In this document: piece after piece, positions 1 to 4,701 of the stretch
Numbering within the stretch: the stretch's first letter is position 1
How the letters are laid out: each line of letters starts with the position of its first letter
Assembly: GCA_017380275.1 (NCBI GenBank)
Contig: JAFOEH010000097.1
Coordinates: 1-5,618, forward strand
Length of the DNA stretch: 5,618 nt
Reading direction: 5' to 3'
From: Alistipes sp.
Lineage (GTDB): Bacteria > Bacteroidota > Bacteroidia > Bacteroidales > Rikenellaceae
The notes under the pieces: model-generated
The model's input: only the letters and a program-made list of their open reading frames with translations
Database searches by the model: none
What the model was told of the DNA's origin: nothing
Position numbers and translations under genes: made by a program

Positions 1-73
1 CTTGCGGCCGTTGGCCGCATATGCAGTTTCTGACCCACCCCCACCCCCCGCCTCAGGCAGGGGCTTTGGTCGC
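1..73 (+). repeat. GC-rich palindromic repeat, left copy (inverted relative to 3073-3142)
   Basis: This stretch matches the reverse complement of 3073-3142. Outside one variable C-rich tract (11 bases here, 8 in the other copy), 53 of 62 positions agree. It starts with a perfect 7-bp hairpin, TGCGGCC-GTT-GGCCGCA (3-19). A second small hairpin, GCC-TCA-GGC (50-58), is extended by CCCC/GGGG arms. The block AGTTTCTGACCCACC (25-39) is identical in both copies. The element may continue left of the window. It has no coding capacity and looks like a dispersed REP- or MITE-like extragenic element, although its genome-wide distribution cannot be seen here. Confidence 0.75.
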
Positions 74-114
74 TAAAGCTCCAGAAGTGGAGAAATCAAG
101 GTAATACAATTTAT

Positions 115-2988
115 ATGAAACGACTGTTCCTTATCGACGCCTACGCGCTCGTATTCAAATATTACTACGCCTTCTTCGGTCGCCCGATGCGCAACCGTGC
201 GGGTATGAACACATCCATACTCTTCGGATTCACGAAGTTCCTGCGCGACATTCAGAAGCGCGAGAATCCCGACCTGCTGGGCGTGGCGCTCGACCCCAAG
301 GGGGGCTGTTTCCGTTGTGAGCTCTACCCCGAGTACAAGGCCAACCGCCCCGAGACACCCGAGGACATCATCGCCTCGGTGCCCTACTTGCGCCGTCTGT
401 TGCAGGCTATGCGCATCCCCATATATGAGATTCCGGGCTACGAGGCCGACGATGTGATCGGCACGCTCGCCTACCGCGCCTCGGAGGAGGGGTATGACGT
501 ATATATGGTTACGCCCGACAAGGATTACGGCCAGCTGGTCGGCCCTCACCGCCACATTTATAAGCAGAAGGGCGACGGCATCGAGATCGTCCGCGAGGAG
601 GACATCTGCTCGAAGTATGGCATCACAGACCCGAAGCTGGTGCGCGACATTTTGGCCATCTGGGGCGATGCGTCGGACAACATCCCCGGCGTGCCGGGCA
701 TCGGCGAGAAGGGCGCCTGCAAGATAGTGGGCGAGTGGGGCGAGGTTGAGAATATTCTCGCTAACGCACAGAGCATCAAGGGTAAGCAGGGCGAGAAAAT
801 TCAGGCGTGGGGCGACAAGCTCCTCCTCTCAAAGCGCCTTGCGGCCATCTGCACTGATGTGCCCGTCGAGTTCTCGGCCGAGGATTTGGAGATTTGCGAG
901 CCCAATTACGACGAACTTCGCGCACTGTATGCCGAGCTCGACTTCACCTCGTTCCTGCGCGAGATGCCGAGCCAAGTGGCTGCGCCCGTCGCAGTGGCCG
1001 AGCCTGAGGTGGTGCAACGTCCGTCGGCCAAGCGCAAGGTGGCGATGGATGGTCAGGGCGATCTGTTTGCGATGATGTCGGCGCCAGCCAATCAGAGTGT
1101 GGCACCCACGGCCGAGCAAACACCTGCAACGCCGTCGGTGGCTGCCGATAACCCCACCGAGGAGGACTCTTCGCTACCTTACGCCACGGCCGCGACTACG
1201 CCGCACGAATATACGTTAGTAGATAATATCACTGATCTTCAGCAGGTTGTCGAACGCATCAGCCGCTGCGAAGAGTTCTGCTTTGACACCGAGACCACGG
1301 GGTTCGACCTATACAGCGACCGCATCGTTGGTCTCTCACTTGCCGTAGAGCCGCACAAGGCGTGGTACGTCAGCTTCACACCCGAGAATACGGCTGCCTT
1401 TGCCGAGGCTGTAAGGCCGATTTTCGAGGATGATCGCATCGCTAAAATCGCCCAGAACCTAAAATTCGATATGATGGTTCTCGCACGGCTGGGCATAGCC
1501 GTTAGGGGCAAGAAAATCGACACGATGATTCTGCACTATCTGCTCGATCCCGAGTCGCGCCACAATATGAACTATCTGGCAGAGAGATATTTGCGCTACA
1601 CGCCTATCGCCATCGAGTCGCTTATCGGCAAGGGCGCACGCCAACTCACAATGGATCGGGTGAGCGTCGAGCAGGTCAAGGAGTACGCCGCCGAGGATGC
1701 CGACATCACGCTCCAGCTCAAGGCGGCACTCTGGCCGCAGATCGTAGAGCAGGGGCTGGAGCAGCTCTACCACACCATCGAGGAGCCGATGATTGAGGTC
1801 CTGGCCGAGATGGAGCTCGCGGGCGTGAAGATCGATTCGGCACAGCTGGCCGACTACGCTGTCGAGCTCAACCGCGAGCTTGCGGAGCTGGAGAGCGAGA
1901 TTCGCACGCTGGCCGACGAGCCTGCGCTCAACATCAACTCAGCGCGTCAGCTGGGCGAGGTGCTGTTCGGGAAGTTGCGCCTTGCGGAGAAGCCCAAGAT
2001 GACCAAGACGCGCCAATACTCGACCGACGAGGAGTATCTGCAGAGCTTCGCCGGCAAGCACCGAATTGTCGATCTGGTGCTGCGCTACCGAGGCGTGAAG
2101 AAGCTCATCTCGACCTACGTGGAGGCTCTGCCGCTGCTGGTGAATCCCATTTCGGGACGCATACACACCTCGTTCAATCAGGCAGTTACGGCTACGGGCC
2201 GACTCTCGTCGACCAACCCCAACCTGCAAAATATCCCCGTGCGCGACCAGATGGGACGTCGCATCCGCGAGGCCTTCATACCCTCGGACGAGGAGCACCT
2301 GCTGCTCTCGGCCGACTATAGCCAGGTCGAGCTACGACTGATGGCCCACCTGAGCGGCGATCCGTCGCTTGTCGAGGCCTTCCGTCAGGGCGAGGATATC
2401 CACGCCGCAACAGCCGCCAAGCTCTACCACAAGTCGATCGCAGAGGTTACCTCGGAGGAGCGCCGCCGTGCCAAGACCGCCAACTTCGGCATCATCTACG
2501 GCATCTCGGCCTTCGGCCTGGCCCAGCGACTCGACATTCCCCGCGGTGAGGCGAGGGAGCTCATCGAGGGCTACTTCGCCACCTACCCCAAGGTGAAGGA
2601 GTATATGGAGCGCGTGGTGGGTGAGGCTCGCCAGCTCGGATATGTAACCACGATTTTTGGCCGCCGCCGATTCCTGAGCGATATCTCGTCACGCAACGCT
2701 GTGGCACGCGGTGTGGCCGAGCGCAACGCCATCAACGCCCCGATCCAGGGCAGCGCAGCCGATATTATGAAGCTGGCAATGGTGGAGATTCAGCGCCGAT
2801 TCCGCGCAGAGGGTATCCGCTCGCAGATGATTCTTCAGGTGCACGATGAGGTGATTGTTGATGTGCTGAAGCAGGAGCGCGAGGCTGTGGAGCGCATCGT
2901 GCGCGAGGCGATGGAGAGTGTTGCCGACCTTGCCGTGCCACTCATATCGGAGGCAGGAGTAGGCAACAATTGGCTTGAGGCACATTAG
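115..2988 (+). CDS. polA: DNA polymerase I with 5'-nuclease, 3'-5' proofreading and polymerase domains
   Basis: This enzyme removes RNA primers and fills gaps during lagging-strand maturation and excision repair. The 5'-nuclease domain (about 1-285) shows D8, D60, E110, D112, D113, D135 and D137, with GDASDN at 184-189 followed by a helix-hairpin-helix. A Pro/Ala-rich linker spans about 285-365. The 3'-5' exonuclease (about 366-560) keeps D391 and E393 (DTETTG), D452 (NLKFD) and Y524/D528 (YAAED), so proofreading should be active, unlike in Taq polymerase. The polymerase part has motif A (DYSQVELR, D734 and E739), motif B (R783, K787, F791, Y795) and motif C (VHDE, D911 and E912). At 957 residues it is slightly longer than the 928 of E. 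coli, mostly in the linker. The ATG at 115 precedes the conserved LFLIDAYAL start. The upstream bases are AT-rich without a Shine-Dalgarno, and no clear -33/-7 promoter is visible in 74-114, so the promoter may lie further left. It is a single-gene unit closed by a terminator. Confidence 0.98.
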   Translation: MKRLFLIDAYALVFKYYYAFFGRPMRNRAGMNTSILFGFTKFLRDIQKRENPDLLGVALDPKGGCFRCELYPEYKANRPETPEDIIASVPYLRRLLQAMRIPIYEIPGYEADDVIGTLAYRASEEGYDVYMVTPDKDYGQLVGPHRHIYKQKGDGIEIVREEDICSKYGITDPKLVRDILAIWGDASDNIPGVPGIGEKGACKIVGEWGEVENILANAQSIKGKQGEKIQAWGDKLLLSKRLAAICTDVPVEFSAEDLEICEPNYDELRALYAELDFTSFLREMPSQVAAPVAVAEPEVVQRPSAKRKVAMDGQGDLFAMMSAPANQSVAPTAEQTPATPSVAADNPTEEDSSLPYATAATTPHEYTLVDNITDLQQVVERISRCEEFCFDTETTGFDLYSDRIVGLSLAVEPHKAWYVSFTPENTAAFAEAVRPIFEDDRIAKIAQNLKFDMMVLARLGIAVRGKKIDTMILHYLLDPESRHNMNYLAERYLRYTPIAIESLIGKGARQLTMDRVSVEQVKEYAAEDADITLQLKAALWPQIVEQGLEQLYHTIEEPMIEVLAEMELAGVKIDSAQLADYAVELNRELAELESEIRTLADEPALNINSARQLGEVLFGKLRLAEKPKMTKTRQYSTDEEYLQSFAGKHRIVDLVLRYRGVKKLISTYVEALPLLVNPISGRIHTSFNQAVTATGRLSSTNPNLQNIPVRDQMGRRIREAFIPSDEEHLLLSADYSQVELRLMAHLSGDPSLVEAFRQGEDIHAATAAKLYHKSIAEVTSEERRRAKTANFGIIYGISAFGLAQRLDIPRGEARELIEGYFATYPKVKEYMERVVGEARQLGYVTTIFGRRRFLSDISSRNAVARGVAERNAINAPIQGSAADIMKLAMVEIQRRFRAEGIRSQMILQVHDEVIVDVLKQEREAVERIVREAMESVADLAVPLISEAGVGNNWLEAH

Positions 2989-2995
2989 AAGGAAT

Positions 2996-3033
2996 AAAAA
3001 GAGTGGTAGTCCCGAGAGAGGCTACCACTTTTT
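2996..3033 (+). terminator. Intrinsic terminator of polA
   Basis: A perfect 8-bp stem, AGTGGTAG (3002-3009) with CTACCACT (3022-3029), has a 12-base loop and runs into five T residues (3029-3033). An A-run at 2996-3000 faces the T-run. It begins eight bases after the polA stop codon, so polA transcription should end here before the repeat at 3073. Confidence 0.9.
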
Positions 3034-3072
3034 ATATCATCTTACGGGCTGCGCCAATGGAGCCGCTCGGCG

Positions 3073-3142
3073 GTGACCGAAGCCCCGGCCTAAGGCGGAG
3101 GTTGGTGGGTCAGAAACTATTAATGCGGCCAAGGGCCGCAAG
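3073..3142 (-). repeat. GC-rich palindromic repeat, right copy (inverted relative to 1-73)
   Basis: This is the second copy of the repeat at the window start, in opposite orientation. Its outer hairpin TGCGGCC-AAG-GGCCGCA (3124-3140) is perfect, and the 7-bp arms are identical to those of the left copy while the loop differs. The central 15-base block complementary to AGTTTCTGACCCACC is fully conserved (3104-3118). It lies between the polA terminator and the minus-strand terminator at 3199-3234, so it is probably outside both transcripts. A possible extra match, TGGAGC at 3058-3063 against GCTCCA at 78-83, could extend the element but is too short to be sure. Confidence 0.75.
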
Positions 3143-3198
3143 GTAGACCATCAGAAGGGAAATAACCTTCCCACATCCGTGAGTACGCCGATAAGCAC

Positions 3199-3234
3199 AA
3201 AAAAAGTGGTGCGATGTCTGGCAACATCCACCAC
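3199..3234 (-). terminator. Strong intrinsic terminator, minus strand
   Basis: Read on the minus strand, GTGGTG and GATGT (3234-3224) pair with ACATC and CACCAC (3217-3206). The 11-bp stem is interrupted only by a bulged G at 3212, the loop has six bases, and a run of seven T follows (3205-3199). The plus strand has no T-run after the stem, so it works leftward only. It would end the proposed small RNA and any read-through from the araC-type gene 180 bases upstream, which has no clear hairpin terminator of its own. Confidence 0.88.
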
Positions 3235-3237
3235 CGT

Positions 3238-3255
3238 GTTAGGTTAGTTAGGTTA
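3238..3255 (-). repeat. Perfect tandem 9-mer inside the candidate small RNA
   Basis: On the minus strand TAACCTAAC occurs twice back to back with no mismatch. It lies between the 5' hairpin and the terminator hairpin of the proposed RNA, in a stretch with little pairing potential. In a small RNA this would be an exposed region suitable for base-pairing with targets. That role is inference. Confidence 0.7.
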
Positions 3256-3303
3256 ATGAGAATCGTGGGGCGCCTTCACAGGTTGGCCCTCACTTTGCTA
3301 ATA

Positions 3304-3361
3304 CAAAAGTAAGCGATTTTTTTCGATTTGCAAAACTTATGCGACTTTTTTTCTTTTTTTT
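3304..3361 (-). promoter_or_regulatory. Consensus Bacteroidota promoter with upstream A-tracts, leftward
   Basis: On the minus strand TTTG (3334-3331) is followed by exactly 19 bases and then TACTTTTG (3311-3304), a perfect match to the -33 TTTG and -7 TAnnTTTG elements known from Bacteroides. The expected start is near 3299. Two A-runs, A8 (3361-3354) and A7 (3352-3346), separated by one G, fall at about -47 to -62, where an UP-like element would act. This is the best promoter match in the window. Confidence 0.8.
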
Positions 3362-3415
3362 AGAAAAATTTCCACTTTTATATATTAAAAAATTTTATTT
3401 TTATTTTCCGCTTTC
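3335..3415. other. AT-rich spacer downstream of the araC-type gene
   Basis: This spacer consists mostly of A and T runs. Apart from the A-tracts upstream of the small-RNA promoter, no hairpin with a GC stem, ORF or repeat was found. The AATAAAATTTTTT-like stretch just after the araC stop could weakly destabilise transcription but is not a convincing terminator. Confidence 0.5.
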
Positions 3416-4336
3416 CTATTGCCCAACTGCCGCCTGCGGAACGCTATATTTATCATCCTTAGGCTTTTGCGCCGCCTCGATCAGTCCGTTACAGTGGCGG
3501 CTGCGATAGATAGCGGGTGTTGTGCCATATTGCTTTTTGAAAAGTTTTATAAAATGTGATGTATTGGGGAAGGTGCACTCGATACCGATTTCCGAAATCG
3601 ACTTCGATGTGGAGATCAACAGCAGACGCGACTGCATCAGTCGCTGGCGTATGAACCAGCGGTGGGGCGGCATAAAGAAGTGGCGTTTGAACTCCTTCTT
3701 GAACGAGGTGAGCGAGCGATTGCTCTTCTCGGCCAGCCGCTCGATGGAGATATCGTTGAAGATGTGTGAATAGACAATCTGCTCGAAGTTATCGCGCGAG
3801 GCATCGACGTTGCTCAGCACCTTGCTCTTCAGGCAAGAGTCGCGTTGCGAGATCAGGAGGTAGATCAGCTCCGTCATCTTGATATTCTCGGCAGTCTGGT
3901 CGTGCATAAAATTCTCCTCCTGAAGGTAGGTCGCAGCGTGGGTGAAGAAACTGCGTAGCGATATGGGAGCAGCTTGGGCAACGTGGTTCAGACGGCGGCA
4001 CGAGTCGCACTGGTGGGAGTTGGTGATGTTGATCGAGAAGTTCATATTCAGATTGAGCAGGATGCGCTGCAACTGCTCGGGCGAATAATAGACAACGATC
4101 TGCTCGAATGGGCGTCCATCGTCGAGAATCTCCTCGACGTAGTGGTTGCCTACGCCCATATAGAAGATCTCGCCCTTGTTGATGGTGTGGCGTGCATCGC
4201 CATAGTAGATGAATTTTGTTCCTCGGACGAGATAGCCGATGGCACAACGGGTGAGCCTGAGTAGCTGAATGCCCGCATAATTGGCCTCGACGTACTTCAC
4301 GATAGTCGGCTGACTATCATTCTGATTTTTATTCAT
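3416..4336 (-). CDS. AraC-family transcriptional regulator
   Basis: This is a cytoplasmic DNA-binding regulator of 306 residues. The N-terminal part (about 10-100) has the β-rich, cupin-like pattern of AraC sensor domains, with the stretch RGTKFIYYGD at 38-47, a GEIFYMGVG turn at 55-63 and FEQIVVYYSPEQLQRIL at 77-93. The C-terminal part carries two helix-turn-helix units. The first is near 196-218 (SIERLAEKSNRSLTSFKKEF). The second is near 247-268 (SISEIGIECTF then SHFIKLFKKQYG), ending in the family signature GTTPAIYRSR (271-280). A short polar tail of 26 residues follows. C110 and C113 form HQCDSC in the domain linker. The ATG at 4336 is chosen because the longer in-frame TTG start at 4381 lies inside the promoter -7 box. 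The ligand and target genes cannot be read from the sequence. It is transcribed divergently from the helicase gene, and the palindromes around its promoter suggest autoregulation. Confidence 0.93.
   Translation of the reverse strand: MNKNQNDSQPTIVKYVEANYAGIQLLRLTRCAIGYLVRGTKFIYYGDARHTINKGEIFYMGVGNHYVEEILDDGRPFEQIVVYYSPEQLQRILLNLNMNFSINITNSHQCDSCRRLNHVAQAAPISLRSFFTHAATYLQEENFMHDQTAENIKMTELIYLLISQRDSCLKSKVLSNVDASRDNFEQIVYSHIFNDISIERLAEKSNRSLTSFKKEFKRHFFMPPHRWFIRQRLMQSRLLLISTSKSISEIGIECTFPNTSHFIKLFKKQYGTTPAIYRSRHCNGLIEAAQKPKDDKYSVPQAAVGQ
4301..4318. promoter_or_regulatory. Perfect 7-bp inverted repeat near the 5' end of the araC gene
   Basis: GATAGTC-GGCT-GACTATC is a perfect dyad covering codons 7-12 of the regulator gene. 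A related shorter dyad, GATAGTCTATC, occurs at 4524-4534 on the far side of the promoter, and both are followed by similar bases (CTATCATT). The site could be an intragenic operator or a hairpin early in the mRNA. Coincidence with codon choice cannot be excluded. Confidence 0.4.
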
Positions 4337-4359
4337 ATTTAGAAAATTTTTTTTGTTTT

Positions 4360-4375
4360 TGGTCTTAATTGACCA
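4360..4375. promoter_or_regulatory. Palindrome at the predicted start of the araC transcript
   Basis: TGGTC-TTAATT-GACCA is a 5-bp dyad with a six-base AT-rich centre that is itself nearly symmetric. It begins four bases after the -7 box, where transcription should start, so a bound protein would block initiation. It could equally be a 5' leader hairpin in the mRNA. It is a candidate operator for self-repression, by inference. Confidence 0.4.
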
Positions 4376-4378
4376 TAG

Positions 4379-4409
4379 CAAAAGTATGGAGAAAAATACC
4401 GATTACAAG
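4379..4409 (-). promoter_or_regulatory. Bacteroidota-type promoter of the araC gene
   Basis: On the minus strand CTTG (4409-4406) is followed by 19 bases and TACTTTTG (4386-4379). The -7 box is perfect and the -33 box differs from TTTG by one base, with the same spacing as the promoter at 3304-3334. Transcription should start near 4373, giving a leader of about 37 bases before the ATG at 4336. The leader is A-rich just upstream of the ATG. Confidence 0.72.
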
Positions 4410-4423
4410 ATAATCTTGAAATA

Positions 4424-4446
4424 AATTACAATATTTTGCTGTAATT
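4424..4446. promoter_or_regulatory. Inverted repeat upstream of the araC promoter
   Basis: AATTACA and TGTAATT, separated by nine bases, form a perfect 7-bp dyad. It sits 14 bases upstream of the -33 box of the araC promoter. The half-site spacing, 16 bases centre to centre, is longer than one helical turn but within the range for a dimeric regulator. Which protein would bind is unknown. Confidence 0.4.
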
Positions 4447-4651
4447 CTTAATTTTGAGCCTTAATCTGGCATTGCAATCCAACATAAAGGCGCGATTTGG
4501 AGGTTAAGTACCTTCTGAAGTTCGATAGTCTATCATTTTTGAAGGCCGGGTAAAAGCTCTTTTTCGTTGTATAATTTAGTACTTCTTTTTACAAAACTGT
4601 TATGCCTGGAATAGGAGTAGCGGACGGTAACGAGAAGCCGCAACGGCAGAA
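4447..4651. other. Non-coding spacer between the araC and helicase genes
   Basis: About 200 bases hold no ORF with recognisable protein, no RNA gene and no terminator. The one regular feature is the odd-length palindrome GATAGTCTATC (4524-4534), which echoes the inverted repeat at 4301-4318. A TATAAT-like string at 4570-4575 has no matching -33 element at the right distance. Most of this spacer is unexplained. Confidence 0.45.
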
Positions 4652-4679
4652 TTTTACATTTTGCATTCTGCATTTTGAA
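4652..4679 (+). repeat. Four imperfect tandem heptamers upstream of the helicase gene
   Basis: The heptamers TTTTACA, TTTTGCA, TTCTGCA and TTTTGAA follow each other without gaps, with consensus TTTTGCA. Short heptameric tandem repeats of this kind occur in spacers of several bacterial groups. The third unit contains the bases used as the -33 element of the helicase promoter, so a change in unit number could alter promoter spacing. Confidence 0.7.
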
Positions 4680-4697
4680 TTATAAGATGTATCTTTG
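4667..4697 (+). promoter_or_regulatory. Promoter of the helicase gene, overlapping the gene start region
   Basis: TATCTTTG (4690-4697) is a perfect TAnnTTTG -7 box. TCTG (4667-4670), one base off TTTG, lies exactly 19 bases upstream, the same spacing as the other two promoters in the window. The -7 box ends four bases before the ATG at 4702, so transcription should begin at or next to that ATG and give a leaderless or nearly leaderless mRNA. Confidence 0.6.
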
Positions 4698-4701
4698 TCG
4701 T

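Larger units (their letters stand above)
3199..3299 (-). ncRNA. Candidate small RNA of about 100 nt, family not recognised
   Basis: A consensus Bacteroidota promoter (3304-3334) points leftward and a strong terminator lies about 100 bases downstream, with no convincing ORF between them. The predicted RNA starts near 3299. It then forms a 5' hairpin, with GTG-A-GGGC (3293-3286) facing a GCCC-CAC-like arm (3271-3265). A probably unpaired stretch with a perfect doubled 9-mer, TAACCTAAC, follows, and the terminator hairpin closes it. The only open frame is an eight-codon GTG frame (3279-3253). The unit sits between the convergent polA and araC ends, so no downstream gene exists for it to lead into. 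This argues for an independent sRNA, or for a 3'-UTR-type RNA of the araC gene with its own promoter. I do not recognise it as tmRNA, SRP RNA, RNase P RNA or 6S RNA. Expression is inferred, not shown. Confidence 0.62.

Noticed and set aside
36..52. G-quadruplex on the minus strand of the C-rich tract
   Set aside because: Only three runs of three or more G residues plus a GG are present, so a stable three-tier quadruplex is not clearly supported.
73..555. Minus-strand open frame opposite the polA start (160 residues)
   Set aside because: It is a shadow of the polA 5'-nuclease coding sequence with no recognisable protein features.
3154..3172. Small hairpin GAAGG/CCTTC between the repeat and the minus-strand terminator
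   Set aside because: It has only a 5-bp stem with competing pairings and no T-run, so it is within chance expectation.
3253..3279. Eight-codon GTG frame (VKAPHDSH) in the candidate small RNA
   Set aside because: It is too short and starts with GTG inside a hairpin. There is no downstream gene for it to regulate as a leader peptide.
4337..4381. Extended araC start at an in-frame TTG (15 more residues)
   Set aside because: The TTG is part of the TACTTTTG -7 box, so it would lie upstream of the transcription start. The added residues are Lys/Asn-rich low-complexity sequence from the A-rich leader.
4570..4579. TATAAT-like string as a plus-strand promoter
   Set aside because: It lacks the TAnnTTTG form and has no TTTG about 19 bases upstream. 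The box at 4690-4697 is a much better match.
4602..4685. 27-codon plus-strand ORF before the helicase gene
   Set aside because: Its second half is translated heptamer repeat, it overlaps the promoter, and no start signal or similarity supports it.
4687..4701. Alternative in-frame ATG for the helicase gene at 4687
   Set aside because: It lies upstream of the -7 box and would add five residues (MYLCR) not expected before the Q motif. The ATG at 4702 fits both promoter and protein family.
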